Numbered from the stretch's first letter, positions 41,442 to 50,758 are shown. The stretch is DNA of 64,000 nt from Oscillospiraceae bacterium (GCA_021769725.1 JAETSI010000003.1:62001-126000), one strand, 5' to 3'. The notes: generated by a model from the sequence alone, not told the origin. Program-made: numbers and translations.

Positions 41442-42116
41442 TTACTTCTCGATCTCACGGTTATTGTAAAGTTCCTTGATCTCTTCAATAGGCTTCTGCA
41501 TAAGATCTTCAATCAGATCGTTATACAATCCATCGCTGATCTCCTTTACTCGTTCTTCAAGATGTCCGCAGTCCGGAGCGATATATTTTCCGTTGAGACG
41601 TCTTGCGAGCATTGCAACCTGTGGATGTGAGATACCTGCCGGACATCTTGACGAGCAAACGCCGCACATAACGCAGTCGAAACTCAGTTCGGCACACTTG
41701 TCATATTCTCCTCTCTGAGCATGAGCGATATACTGCATTACGCTGAGCCCCTGAGTACACGCCTTGGTGCAGGCATTGCATCCAATGCAACAGTAGATCT
41801 CAGGATAAAGCTGCATCATGATCTGCTCGGTAGGCTTGATCTCATTAATATTGTAGACTTGCTTTACAAGTGGGAAAAACGGCAGTGTCGCAACGTACAT
41901 GCCCTCCTGAACCTCAGTCTGACAAGCAAGACAGGCATGAAGTTCCTGTTTGTCTTTTATTCTGTAAATTGTAGCACAGGCTCCGCAGAAACCGTTTCTG
42001 CATCCGCAGCCTCTTACCAGCTCATAGCCGGCATATTCCATAGCTGTCATTATCGTAAGACCTGCCGGTACCTGATATTTTTTACCGAACAGGAAAACGT
42101 TTACTTTATTTTCCAT
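41442..42116 (-). CDS. Fumarate reductase iron-sulfur subunit (FrdB/TfrB N-terminal type)
   Basis: The 224-residue protein has an N-terminal 2Fe-2S ferredoxin domain (CGCRNGFCGAC with a later CLAC) and a C-terminal alpha-helical ferredoxin domain with two cluster motifs (CIGCNACTKAC and CVMCGVCSSRCPAG). It is shorter than the methanogen TfrB because it has no C-terminal CCG domains. A separate HdrB with two CCG domains is encoded seven genes upstream. It should pass electrons to the FAD of the flavoprotein subunit. Confidence 0.9.
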   Translation of the reverse strand: MENKVNVFLFGKKYQVPAGLTIMTAMEYAGYELVRGCGCRNGFCGACATIYRIKDKQELHACLACQTEVQEGMYVATLPFFPLVKQVYNINEIKPTEQIMMQLYPEIYCCIGCNACTKACTQGLSVMQYIAHAQRGEYDKCAELSFDCVMCGVCSSRCPAGISHPQVAMLARRLNGKYIAPDCGHLEERVKEISDGLYNDLIEDLMQKPIEEIKELYNNREIEK

Positions 42117-42152
42117 GAAATTACTCCTTATATCTGATTCATACGAATTGCA

Positions 42153-42983
42153 TCAATATTCATCCGGAAGTTCTCCGAGTTCATCAAACCTGAACACCGG
42201 ACCGTCTTTGCAGACATATTTGTTGCCGATATTGCACCGTCCGCATTTACCCACGCCGCATTTCATACGCAGTTCCATTGTGGTGTAGACCTGAGTTTCT
42301 TTGAAGCCAAGTTCTTTAAGACCGGCAAGAGTGAACTTTATCATGATAGGCGGACCGCAGACAAGAACTGTGCTGTTTGTGGATGGATTAAGTTCCTTGA
42401 CATAATTCGGAACAAAACCTACGTGACCGTCCCAGCCCTCCTGGGGATTGTCTATTGTCAGATTCACTTCGATGCCTTCATCGTTCATCCATTCATCAAT
42501 AATCTCCTCATAGTCCACCAGATCATCTTTTGAACGTGAACCGTAAACTATCCGGACACTGCCGTAATTGCTGCGGTTATCACGAACATAATTTATAACG
42601 GAACGAAGCGGTGCAAGACCAATTCCTCCTGCAACAAACAATAGATCTTTACCTTTGAGTTCTGTTTCAACAGGGAATGCATTGCCGTATGGACCTCTTA
42701 TGGTTATCATCTGTCCCACGTCCATCTGATGTAACCATGTAGTGAGGCAACCGCATTTTTTAATGCTGAATTCCATAAATTCCTTGTTTGTTGGCGACGA
42801 AGTAATGGAAAACATTCCCTCGCCTACTCCCGGAATAGAGAGCATGGCGCACTGACCGGGCATATGTTCAAAAACCTTTCCTCCGTCCGGAGCAACTACC
42901 CGGAAAGTCTTGACATCGGGAGTGTCCTGACGTATATCAGTAACGATACCAAGCAGCGGTATCAGAGTATCATTTGTATTCAT
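42153..42983 (-). CDS. FlxA-like NAD(P)H-binding flavoprotein
   Basis: The 276-residue protein is built like PyrK, AsrB and hydrogenase gamma subunits: an FAD-binding barrel (MPGQCAMLSIPG, FSITSSP), an NAD-binding half (LLFVAGGIGLAPLRSVI, VLVCGPPIM) and a C-terminal 2Fe-2S motif CGVGKCGRC with a following Cys. It is the likely NADH entry point. ATG 42983 shares one base with the stop of the preceding gene (TGATG) and has GGAGG upstream. The order flxD-C-B-A after hdrA mirrors the Flx-Hdr clusters known from sulfate reducers and fermenters. Confidence 0.88.
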   Translation of the reverse strand: MNTNDTLIPLLGIVTDIRQDTPDVKTFRVVAPDGGKVFEHMPGQCAMLSIPGVGEGMFSITSSPTNKEFMEFSIKKCGCLTTWLHQMDVGQMITIRGPYGNAFPVETELKGKDLLFVAGGIGLAPLRSVINYVRDNRSNYGSVRIVYGSRSKDDLVDYEEIIDEWMNDEGIEVNLTIDNPQEGWDGHVGFVPNYVKELNPSTNSTVLVCGPPIMIKFTLAGLKELGFKETQVYTTMELRMKCGVGKCGRCNIGNKYVCKDGPVFRFDELGELPDEY

Positions 42984-44005
42984 CACTTGACCTCCAATGC
43001 TTTCATGACTTTAACGATATTCATGGATATTGGGCACTTCTGTAGACAGCGTCCGCAGCCTACGCAGCCGAATTCTCCGTCGTTATTAGCCGGAAAATAT
43101 ACCAGTTTATGCATAAATCTCTGACGGAATCGCTCCAACTGAGAAATTCTGGGGTTACCGTGAGCCATTTTTGTAAAATCAGAATACATACAAGAATCCC
43201 AGCAGCGGAAACGAACAATGCCGTCGCCGGTGTTAAAATCCTTTATATCATAGCACTGACAGGTAGGACATACAAATGTACAAGTTCCGCAGCCAATACA
43301 GCTCTCGGAAAGTCCTGCCCATTTATCGGAATTGAAAATCTCTTTAAGACGCTCTCCGCCGAAGGACTCGGTAGAAAGATCTGCAAGCGGAAGCTTTTTC
43401 AGCACGTTTCTGGTATTTTCCTGAACAGCCATGAGTTTTTCCGAATCGCCGTCCTCAAGAAGATCAGAAATATCGGCAAGCAGTTTTTCACCTTTTTCCG
43501 TGTTAGCCATAAGGAAAAATCCGTCCCCGTCGGGAAATGCCGTAACATCTCCTCCGGGCATGGTAGGATCTATGCCGAACGCAGTACAGAAGCAAGTCTC
43601 GGAGGGACGTGTGCACGCCATTGTTACAACAGTTCCGTGCTCACGGCGATTCTTGTAAAAACTGTCAACCGGATCAACAAGATATACCTTGTCAAGAATA
43701 TCAAAACTGCGGGCGTCGCAGCCTCTTACTCCGAAGATAACAAAATCTTCGCATTCTTCTCTTATATCCTTTACCTCAATTTTTTTGCCTTCCATTTTAA
43801 AGGCAGCAAGATTCTCTGTCTGAGGGAAGAAAAAATCTTTAGCGCTCCGCACGGTATTAAGCGCATTGCTGAGCTTCATGCCATTTTCGTACTTTCTGAA
43901 TTCCGCAGCGCCGTCCTCACGGTCAGTGGGGATATAAAGGCTCTGCTTAGCTGATATCGCCTGAAAAAGCTGATCCAGTTTTTCGACCGTAATTTTCCTG
44001 AACAT
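42983..44005 (-). CDS. FlxB-like (AsrA-related) iron-sulfur protein
   Basis: The 340-residue protein resembles anaerobic sulfite reductase subunit A: an N-terminal domain with VIFGVRGCDARSFDIL and CTRPSETCFC, and a C-terminal ferredoxin part with CIGCGTCTFVCPTCQC and CVGCGRCLQKCPISMN. It probably carries electrons from the NADH flavoprotein toward the Hdr subunits. It overlaps its neighbours by a single base at each end (TGATG), showing tight coupling. Confidence 0.85.
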   Translation of the reverse strand: MFRKITVEKLDQLFQAISAKQSLYIPTDREDGAAEFRKYENGMKLSNALNTVRSAKDFFFPQTENLAAFKMEGKKIEVKDIREECEDFVIFGVRGCDARSFDILDKVYLVDPVDSFYKNRREHGTVVTMACTRPSETCFCTAFGIDPTMPGGDVTAFPDGDGFFLMANTEKGEKLLADISDLLEDGDSEKLMAVQENTRNVLKKLPLADLSTESFGGERLKEIFNSDKWAGLSESCIGCGTCTFVCPTCQCYDIKDFNTGDGIVRFRCWDSCMYSDFTKMAHGNPRISQLERFRQRFMHKLVYFPANNDGEFGCVGCGRCLQKCPISMNIVKVMKALEVK

Positions 44006-44976
44006 CACTCCGCACCCCTTTCATGTACGACGCTCGCTTCACAGTCATCCATTTTGTAGTCATTGAGAGGCGCCTTGTCGGTAGTGTTCTCCCCTGCCTG
44101 ATATGTACCGTAAAGCTCGTTTATATCCTTGATGAATTTACGGTTAAGCAGATGCAGAGGAATATTTTGCGGACAAACTCTCGAACATTCGCCGCAGTCC
44201 GTGCAGCGTCCTGCAACGTGAAACGCACGGATGATATGGAACATATTCTCTTCAAAGCTGTCGGCAGCCGCCTTATTTTCTACGCCGGAAGACGGATTGT
44301 CGAAAACGCACTTTTCACAGGTGCAGGCAGGACAGACATTCCGGCAGGCATTGCAGCGGATGCACTTTGAAAGTTCGCTGCGCCAGAAGTCATATCGCTC
44401 CTGAGCGGTCATATTCTCCAGCTTTTCTACCATTTCAAAACGTCCGGAGTCAAGAACGTCTCCGTCCTCACCGATAAGTTCGTCATAAACAACGTGCTTC
44501 TTACTCTTGCAGTTTGCGCACTTTCCGCTTACTGCTTCATAAAAAGGCATCTCTGAAACGCCGTATATCGTATCAATTTTAAGCGTATAATTCTCATTCT
44601 TCACACTGAGGATACCCGTGATACCCTTTGCCTTTATCTTCTCGATATCCAGCTTCGGGCCGCCGGGAATACCGATAACATAGACTTTTTCCCGGTCAAT
44701 GCGGTGCTCCTTTACAAGCTGGTTGAAACTGTATGTATCGCAGGGTTTAAGAAAAGCAAGCACTTTTCCCTCCCGAACGGTTTCCTTTACAAGATACTTT
44801 GAAAGATTTGCCGAAGTAAGCTCGTCACAGACAAAGTTCTCCTCAAGATCCTGAGCCGAAGTAAATACTGCCGGAGTATGATCGTAAGCAAATTCTCCTT
44901 TTTTCCAGCCCATTACACGGTCAACCGTACCGTCGGCAAGCAGTTCCTTGGCTCTTTTTATCATTGCTTCCTGCAT
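44005..44976 (-). CDS. FlxC-like 4Fe-4S dicluster protein (FrhB/hydrogenase beta-related)
   Basis: The 323-residue protein has an N-terminal domain like the flavin/F420-hydrogenase beta family (VLAFLKPCDTYSFNQLVKE, VYVIGIPGGPK, GKCANCKSK) and two ferredoxin-like clusters (CIRCNACRNVCPACTCEKC and CTDCGECSRVCPQNIP). GGAGG lies before the ATG. It overlaps the flxD gene by 16 bp. The role as an electron carrier in an Flx complex rests on gene order and domain type. Confidence 0.83.
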   Translation of the reverse strand: MQEAMIKRAKELLADGTVDRVMGWKKGEFAYDHTPAVFTSAQDLEENFVCDELTSANLSKYLVKETVREGKVLAFLKPCDTYSFNQLVKEHRIDREKVYVIGIPGGPKLDIEKIKAKGITGILSVKNENYTLKIDTIYGVSEMPFYEAVSGKCANCKSKKHVVYDELIGEDGDVLDSGRFEMVEKLENMTAQERYDFWRSELSKCIRCNACRNVCPACTCEKCVFDNPSSGVENKAAADSFEENMFHIIRAFHVAGRCTDCGECSRVCPQNIPLHLLNRKFIKDINELYGTYQAGENTTDKAPLNDYKMDDCEASVVHERGAE

Positions 44977-45407
44977 CTCAGATCCTCCAATCTCCGATTA
45001 GGTCCAAGCTTTCTCACAGCCTCGGTGAATTCGTTCATTGTTGCTGCAAATTTTGCTCCCTCAGCAGCGGAGACCCACTCGACCCTCGTTCTGTCACGCT
45101 CGATACCAAGAAAATCCAGCATCCCGAAAAGCAGCGTCATTCTTCTGCGTGTAAAATAGTTGCCGGAAGTGTAGTGACAGTCTCCCGGATGACAGCCGCA
45201 GAGGATAACACCGTCCGCTCCTCTCTGAAAAGCCCGGAGTATGAACATCGGATTTACCCTGCATGAACATGGAACACGGATTATCTTAACGTTAGTGGGA
45301 TAATTAAGTCTGTTTGTGCCCGAAAGATCGGCTCCTGCATATGAACACCAGTTACAGCAGAAAGCAACGATAAGGGGCTGGAATTCTTTATTTTCATTTA
45401 CTTGCAT
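44961..45407 (-). CDS. FlxD/MvhD-like iron-sulfur protein
   Basis: The 148-residue protein has the MvhD pattern: AFCCNWCSYAGAD, VPCSCRVNPMFILRAFQRGADGVILCGCHPGDCHY and LGIERDRTRVEWVSAAEGAKFA. MvhD carries a 2Fe-2S cluster and hands electrons to the bifurcating flavin of HdrA. Its overlap with hdrA (10 bp) fits that direct contact. Confidence 0.93.
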   Translation of the reverse strand: MQVNENKEFQPLIVAFCCNWCSYAGADLSGTNRLNYPTNVKIIRVPCSCRVNPMFILRAFQRGADGVILCGCHPGDCHYTSGNYFTRRRMTLLFGMLDFLGIERDRTRVEWVSAAEGAKFAATMNEFTEAVRKLGPNRRLEDLRCRKQ

Positions 45408-47389
45408 ATTGCATCTACCTCCGCCATGATCTGACTGTTTGAAAATCCGTTAAGATCCATAGCGCCCGAAGGACAGGCGACCGTACAAGCTCCGCAGCCC
45501 TGGCATACAGCAGGATTAACGCTTGCCACTCGGCGGATGCGTGTCGTTCTGTCGGGCATTCTGAATTCCTTGTCGATATATGTGATAGCTCCGTAAGGAC
45601 ACACCTTTTCGCATGATGAACAGCCATTGCACATAAGCTCGTCGGAATGAGCAACGCAAGGGTTGCAGGTGATGCTGTTCTTGCACAGCAGTCCGATAGC
45701 CTTTGCGGCGGCGGCACTTGCCTGAGCTACGGTCTCAGGAATATCCTTAGGACCTTGACAAGCTCCTGAAAGGAAGATTCCGGCTGTCGCCGACTCTACA
45801 GGACGCAGCTTTGGATGTGCTTCTGTGAAGAAATCATTTGTATCCATCTGTGTTGTAAGCATAGTTGCAAGAGGACGTGCACTCTTGTCAGGTTCGATCG
45901 CAGCGGCAAGAACAACCATATCAGCATCTATGTGGAGCTGTTCATTTGCAAGCAGATCAGAAGCCTGAACTTCAAGTTTTCCGTCAGACCTGGGCGTAAC
46001 CTTGCCGACCATTCCCTTGATATAGTGCACTCCGTACTGCTCAACGGCACGGCGGTAGAATTCATCAAAGTTCTTACCGGGAGTTCTTACGTCGATATAG
46101 AATACGTAAACATCCGTATCGGGATATTTCTCACGTATAAGCATTGCGTGCTTGGCAGTATACATACAGCAGATCTTTGAGCAGTATGGTTTGCCTTTTT
46201 CGTCGTCGCAGCGTGATCCCACGCACTGAACAAACACAATAGTATGCGGGTGCGTCTTATCGGACGGACGAAGGAGAGTACCTCCGTTAGGGCCGGCGGC
46301 GTTCATAAGACGTTCAAGCTCCAGCGAAGTCACAACATCCGGGCTCTGGGAATAGGCGAATTCCTCGTATTTGTCTATTTTAATAGGATTAAAGCCTGTA
46401 GCCACTACGATAGCACCGTACTTCTCCTCTATCAGCTTATCAGTCTGCTTGTAGTCAATTGCTCCGACTGAGCACACCTTTGAGCAGACGCCGCACTTGC
46501 CGTTTTTAAGCATAAGACAGTAGTTCGGGTCGATAGTCGCAACTTTCGGAACTGCCTGTGCAAAGGGAATATATATTGCCGTTCTGTTGTCAAGACCCAT
46601 ATTGAATTCGTTAGGCACTTTCTTCATGGGACATTTTTCCGTACAGAGTCCGCATCCGGTGCATTTCGTCTCGTCAACAAACCTTGCCTTTTTCTTTATA
46701 GTCACCGTAAAATTGCCTACAAATCCCTTGACGTCGGCAATTTCGCTGAACGAATGAATATGTATCTTCTCATTCTGCGAGCATTCCACCATTTTCGGGG
46801 TAAGAATACAGGCTGCGCAGTCCAGCGTCGGGAATGTTTTATCTATCTGAGCCATTTTTCCGCCGATAGTAGGTTCTTTTTCGACAATATCGACGTCAAA
46901 TCCTGCTTCTGCAATGTCGAGAGCTGTCTGGATTCCGGCAATGCCGCCTCCGATAACCAGCGCACGCTTTACAACAGGACTCTCACCGGCAGTCAGTGGA
47001 GCATTGAGATGCACCTTAGCAACAGCGGCTCTTCCCAGAATAATTGCCTTTTCGGTAGCAGTGGCAATATCTTTATGAATCCATGAACACTGCTCACGGA
47101 TGTTTGCTATCTCAACAAGATACGGGTTAAGTCCTGCTGCCGCAGCCGCTTTTCTGAACGTATTTTCATGCATTCTGGGGGAACAGGAACATACGACCAC
47201 TCCGGTAAGCGAGTGTTCCATGATTGCATCCTTTATGAGATTCTGACCGGATTCCGAGCACATATACTGATAGTCCTGAGATACAATTACTCCCGGTTCG
47301 TGACTGAGAGCTTCCGCAACCGCCTTTACATCTACCGTTGCAGCAATGTTCGTACCGCAGTGGCAGACAAAAACTCCTATTCTCTGCAT
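45398..47389 (-). CDS. hdrA: Heterodisulfide reductase-like subunit A (flavin-bifurcating)
   Basis: The 663-residue protein has the HdrA N-terminal domain (VFVCHCGTNIAATVD, YMCSESGQNLI, VVVCSCSPRMHE), an FAD-binding Rossmann core (ALVIGGGIAGIQTALDIAEAG), and several cluster motifs (CTGCGLCTEKCP, CGVCSKVCSVGAI, and C-terminal CNGCSSCEKVCP and CQGCGACTVACP). In HdrABC complexes the FAD of HdrA splits electron pairs between ferredoxin and a higher-potential acceptor. Here the neighbours point to NADH as donor and fumarate as a candidate acceptor. GGAGG precedes the ATG. Confidence 0.95.
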   Translation of the reverse strand: MQRIGVFVCHCGTNIAATVDVKAVAEALSHEPGVIVSQDYQYMCSESGQNLIKDAIMEHSLTGVVVCSCSPRMHENTFRKAAAAAGLNPYLVEIANIREQCSWIHKDIATATEKAIILGRAAVAKVHLNAPLTAGESPVVKRALVIGGGIAGIQTALDIAEAGFDVDIVEKEPTIGGKMAQIDKTFPTLDCAACILTPKMVECSQNEKIHIHSFSEIADVKGFVGNFTVTIKKKARFVDETKCTGCGLCTEKCPMKKVPNEFNMGLDNRTAIYIPFAQAVPKVATIDPNYCLMLKNGKCGVCSKVCSVGAIDYKQTDKLIEEKYGAIVVATGFNPIKIDKYEEFAYSQSPDVVTSLELERLMNAAGPNGGTLLRPSDKTHPHTIVFVQCVGSRCDDEKGKPYCSKICCMYTAKHAMLIREKYPDTDVYVFYIDVRTPGKNFDEFYRRAVEQYGVHYIKGMVGKVTPRSDGKLEVQASDLLANEQLHIDADMVVLAAAIEPDKSARPLATMLTTQMDTNDFFTEAHPKLRPVESATAGIFLSGACQGPKDIPETVAQASAAAAKAIGLLCKNSITCNPCVAHSDELMCNGCSSCEKVCPYGAITYIDKEFRMPDRTTRIRRVASVNPAVCQGCGACTVACPSGAMDLNGFSNSQIMAEVDAICK

Positions 47390-47401
47390 AATATCTCCTC
47401 C

Positions 47402-47785
47402 TTACTTGGTATATTTCCTGAACGCCGTGACAATAGCCTGCTGAGGCATATCATCGTCAAGCATTGCCGGAATCTGATCCGGAATAAGATGATTATTTCC
47501 CTGCTTCCTAACGGCGGCAAGGCGTACGGCTTCAACAACTTTAGCCGGTTCTACATTACGTGGGCAGCGCTCCACGCAGGCAAAGCAGGTAAGGCATCTG
47601 TACAACGATTCCGATGCCATGAGAGGCTCTATATCGCCCTTTTCCACCATGTACACGAACTGATGTGGATGATATTCCATTTCGTCGTAGGACGGACAAG
47701 CTGCCGAGCACTTTCCGCATCTCATGCACTTGCGTACATTCACTCCGGATGTGATATCAACCCAGTCTTTGAGAGAATTATTCAT
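47402..47785 (-). CDS. hdrC: Heterodisulfide reductase-like subunit C
   Basis: The 127-residue protein has two 4Fe-4S motifs (CMRCGKCSAACPSYDEM and CLTCFACVERCPRNVEP) and the HdrC-type helical frame. It links HdrA to HdrB. It overlaps the end of hdrB by 8 bp and has AAGGAGG upstream. Confidence 0.93.
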   Translation of the reverse strand: MNNSLKDWVDITSGVNVRKCMRCGKCSAACPSYDEMEYHPHQFVYMVEKGDIEPLMASESLYRCLTCFACVERCPRNVEPAKVVEAVRLAAVRKQGNNHLIPDQIPAMLDDDMPQQAIVTAFRKYTK

Positions 47786-48578
47786 TGCCGGAATCCTCCT
47801 TTACTCCCAGAGCTTCAGCTAAAATTTCGGTGAAATAGTGCACAGGAAGATTGGAATCAGAATTTTTCTTCAGATTATAAAGGCACAGCGGACAAGCTGT
47901 TATCACCATTTCAGCCCCTATATCCTCTGCATTTTTCATAACGATATTGCTTCTTTTTGCTGCCTGTGCCTTATCTTCCATTGTGATATATCCGCCGCAG
48001 CACTCATTTCTCTGCTGCCAGATAACGGGAGTTCCTCCGACAGCACGTATAAAATCTTCCATGATCGTGGGATTTTCCGGATCGTCCATTGCCATTGCCT
48101 TTGACGGGCGCAGAAGCAGACATCCGTAATAAGCGGCGATCTTCTTTCCATTGAACGGATTTACAACCTTTTCAGCCAGTTTATCGAATCCCACAACATC
48201 GCGCAGCATTTCCAGATAATGATATATTGTCGTTTCTCCTGTATATGCTTCTTCAAGACCCAGATAATTCTTTACCTTGGTTTGCATTGCTTCGTTCCGG
48301 GAAATATCATAGTTGGTTTGCTTGATAACATTATGGCAAGCGGAGCAGACAGTAATAAGCGGTCTGCCCAATTTCTTGGCGGCATTGAGAGTTCTAACCG
48401 CCGAAAGCTTAGTTGCCGGTTCATTGGCAGCGGTAGTGTAGGCTCCGCCGCAGCACTGCCATTCATCCGGTTCTTCAAGGCATATTCCAAGAGCGGCAGC
48501 GGAGGATCTTGCATACTTGTCCAGATCCTTTGCTTTTGTTCTCAGGGTACAGCCGGGGTAATATGTAAATGTTTCCAT
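47778..48578 (-). CDS. hdrB: Heterodisulfide reductase-like subunit B
   Basis: The 266-residue protein has two CCG domains: YPGCTLR, WQCCGGAYTT and CSACHN, then YYGCLLLR, NECCGGYITMED and CPLCLYNL. These bind the pair of non-cubane 4Fe-4S clusters that reduce disulfides in methanogens. Bacteria lack coenzyme M and B in general, so the partner here is probably another electron carrier, such as the fumarate reductase encoded in the same run. It starts 29 bp after fumC. Confidence 0.93.
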   Translation of the reverse strand: METFTYYPGCTLRTKAKDLDKYARSSAAALGICLEEPDEWQCCGGAYTTAANEPATKLSAVRTLNAAKKLGRPLITVCSACHNVIKQTNYDISRNEAMQTKVKNYLGLEEAYTGETTIYHYLEMLRDVVGFDKLAEKVVNPFNGKKIAAYYGCLLLRPSKAMAMDDPENPTIMEDFIRAVGGTPVIWQQRNECCGGYITMEDKAQAAKRSNIVMKNAEDIGAEMVITACPLCLYNLKKNSDSNLPVHYFTEILAEALGVKEDSGNE

Positions 48579-48607
48579 AGGTTACATTTCCTCTCTTTAA
48601 ATCATTA

Positions 48608-49984
48608 TTACGCCATCTGTTCGGGATGGAACACTTCATCAAAGCGTTCTTCCGTCAGGAATCCAAGCTCAACGCACGCCTCTTTCAGAGAAATATTGTC
48701 TTTAAAAGCCTTTTTAGCTGTCTTTGCGGCGTTTTCGTAGCCTATATAAGGATTCAGAGCTGTTACAAGCATCAGTGAATTATAAAGATTATGATGCATC
48801 TTATCTTTGTTTGCTTTTATTCCCACAGCACAATTCTTGTCAAAAGATATTATTGATTCTGCCAGAAGTCTTGCAGACTGGAGGAAGTTATAAGCACACA
48901 CAGGCATAAATACATTCAGTTCAAAGTTGCCCTGAGATGCTGCCATTCCGACAGCAACATCGTTTCCCATAACCTGCACGGCAACCATTGTTACCTGTTC
49001 GCACTGAGTTGGGTTTACCTTTCCGGGCATGATAGATGAACCGGGCTCGTTCTCAGGTATAAAGATCTCTCCAAGTCCATCTCTGGGACCGGAAGCCAGC
49101 CATCTCACATCGTTGGCAATCTTCATCATATCGGCTGCAAGAGCTTTAAGTGCTCCATGAGCAAAAACGATCTCATCCTTTGATGTCAGCGAATGGAATT
49201 TATTTGGAGCTGTCACAAAATTTTTTCCGGTCAGAGTACTTATAGCCTCTGCTGCCTTTTCAGCGAATCCTTCCGGTGCGTTAAGACCGGTACCAACAGC
49301 AGTTCCGCCCAGGGCAAGTTCTTTCAGTTCTTCACAAGATGAAAGTATCATCTTTTTGTCCTTTTCAAGAGAAGCTCTCCATCCGCTGATTTCCTGGGAA
49401 AACTTAATTGGTGTAGCGTCCTGGAGATGAGTTCTTCCGCTCTTTACGATTCCCTCGTTTTCAGCTTCAAGACGTCTGAATGTAGCTGTCAGTCTGTCAA
49501 TGGCAGGAATAACCTTGTCTTCCAGTGCAATAACTGCGGCAATATGCATAGCAGTCGGGAATGTATCATTGGATGACTGGCTCATATTGATATCATCGTT
49601 GGGATGAAGAATTTTTTCTCCGGCAATCTCATTTCCCCTGTTTGCAATTACCTCGTTTGCATTCATATTGGACTGCGTTCCGCTGCCCGTCTGCCATACA
49701 ACAAGAGGAAAATGATCGTTGAGAGATCCGCTTATCACCTCGTCGCACGCCTGTGAAATTGCCGAAAGTTTTTCATCCGTCATTTTTTCAGGCTTAACTG
49801 AATGGTTGGCTATAGCAGCTGCCTTTTTGAGTATACCGAAAGCATGAGTGATCTCACGGGGCATTGTTTCGATGCCCACGCCAATAAGGAAATTCTCATG
49901 GCTTCTTTCGGTCTGAGCTGCCCAGTATTTATCCGCCGGCACCCTTACCTCGCCCATAGAGTCATGTTCTATACGATAATCCAT
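48608..49984 (-). CDS. fumC: Fumarate hydratase class II
   Basis: The 458-residue protein begins MDYRIEHDSMGEVRVPADKY and has TGSGTQSNMNANEVI, SSNDTFPTAMH, GRTHLQDATPI and the signature GSSIMPGKVNP. It interconverts malate and fumarate, so it feeds the fumarate reductase encoded downstream. ATG 49984 is preferred, behind AGGTGG. It is the oxygen-stable class II form. Confidence 0.96.
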   Translation of the reverse strand: MDYRIEHDSMGEVRVPADKYWAAQTERSHENFLIGVGIETMPREITHAFGILKKAAAIANHSVKPEKMTDEKLSAISQACDEVISGSLNDHFPLVVWQTGSGTQSNMNANEVIANRGNEIAGEKILHPNDDINMSQSSNDTFPTAMHIAAVIALEDKVIPAIDRLTATFRRLEAENEGIVKSGRTHLQDATPIKFSQEISGWRASLEKDKKMILSSCEELKELALGGTAVGTGLNAPEGFAEKAAEAISTLTGKNFVTAPNKFHSLTSKDEIVFAHGALKALAADMMKIANDVRWLASGPRDGLGEIFIPENEPGSSIMPGKVNPTQCEQVTMVAVQVMGNDVAVGMAASQGNFELNVFMPVCAYNFLQSARLLAESIISFDKNCAVGIKANKDKMHHNLYNSLMLVTALNPYIGYENAAKTAKKAFKDNISLKEACVELGFLTEERFDEVFHPEQMA

Positions 49985-50038
49985 GTAAATTACCACCTTT
50001 TATATGTTGTTAAATTTATAATTTGAATGATCCGTCAA

Positions 50039-50674
50039 CTACTTGCCGCAGGAATTGATCCGGTAGGAAAGAGTTGTCAGACTATCGCCGAGATGTACGT
50101 TTTCTACAGCTATATCCTCGTCGATCACACGCAGATCATAATGTGTAAAATTCCAGAAAGCCTTTATTCCGCATTTGATAAGACTTTCCACTGCTTTTTC
50201 CGAATCGCTCATCGGAATACACAATATAGCGGCAACAGGATTTTTTTCAGCACAGAATTCTTCAATTGAAGCTGCGTCCTGTACTATGATCCCACCGATT
50301 TCCTGACCAAATTTGCTTTCATCGGTGTCAAAAGCACCGATCAGTTCAAAGCCTTTGTTTTTGAAATCTATATGTGCCGCAATAGCCCTGCCTAAATTGC
50401 CGGCTCCGAGAAGAATCATCGGAGTAAGCTTATCAAGACCAAGAATTTTTCCGATCTCCATACGCAGTGCGCTGACGTTATAGCCATACCCCTGCTGTCC
50501 GAATCCTCCGAAACAGTTGAAGTCCTGCCTGATCTGAGAAGCAGTCAGTCCCATTTTTTCCGACAGTTCCCGTGAGGATATACGAATATAGCCGCTGTTT
50601 TCCAACTCGCCTAAGAATCTGTAATACCTCGGAAGTCTTCTGATAACCGAATTTGATATTGAGCTTTTTGACAT
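50039..50674 (-). CDS. rex: Redox-sensing transcriptional repressor Rex
   Basis: The 211-residue protein has an N-terminal winged helix (ISNSVIRRLPRYYRFLGEL, ELSEKMGLTASQIRQDF) and a Rossmann domain (ILLGAGNLGRAIAAH, GAFDTDESKFG) that binds NADH/NAD. The start ATG 50674 follows AAGGGG; readings from 50749 are unsupported. Rex usually represses fermentative and NADH-using genes until the NADH ratio rises. Its position between icd and fumC makes autoregulation and control of the fumarate reductase run likely. Only a half-site (TTGTTAA) was seen, just before fumC. Confidence 0.95.
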   Translation of the reverse strand: MSKSSISNSVIRRLPRYYRFLGELENSGYIRISSRELSEKMGLTASQIRQDFNCFGGFGQQGYGYNVSALRMEIGKILGLDKLTPMILLGAGNLGRAIAAHIDFKNKGFELIGAFDTDESKFGQEIGGIIVQDAASIEEFCAEKNPVAAILCIPMSDSEKAVESLIKCGIKAFWNFTHYDLRVIDEDIAVENVHLGDSLTTLSYRINSCGK

Positions 50675-50724
50675 TAATATGTTCCCCTTCTTTTGATAAT
50701 GCATAGGGATTAATGAAATCAAAT

Positions 50725-50744
50725 ACGGCAGGTCATCTTGCCGT
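50725..50744 (-). terminator. Short hairpin between icd and rex
   Basis: ACGGCA (50725-50730) and TGCCGT (50739-50744) pair; on the minus strand ATTTGATTTC follows. A weak terminator after icd is possible. Confidence 0.4.
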
Positions 50745-50758
50745 CCCATACTGATACG

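Noticed and set aside
49985-50038. A Rex operator before fumC
   Set aside because: Only one half-site (TTGTTAA) is good; the other half matches about three of seven positions, so it is mentioned in the rex entry only.
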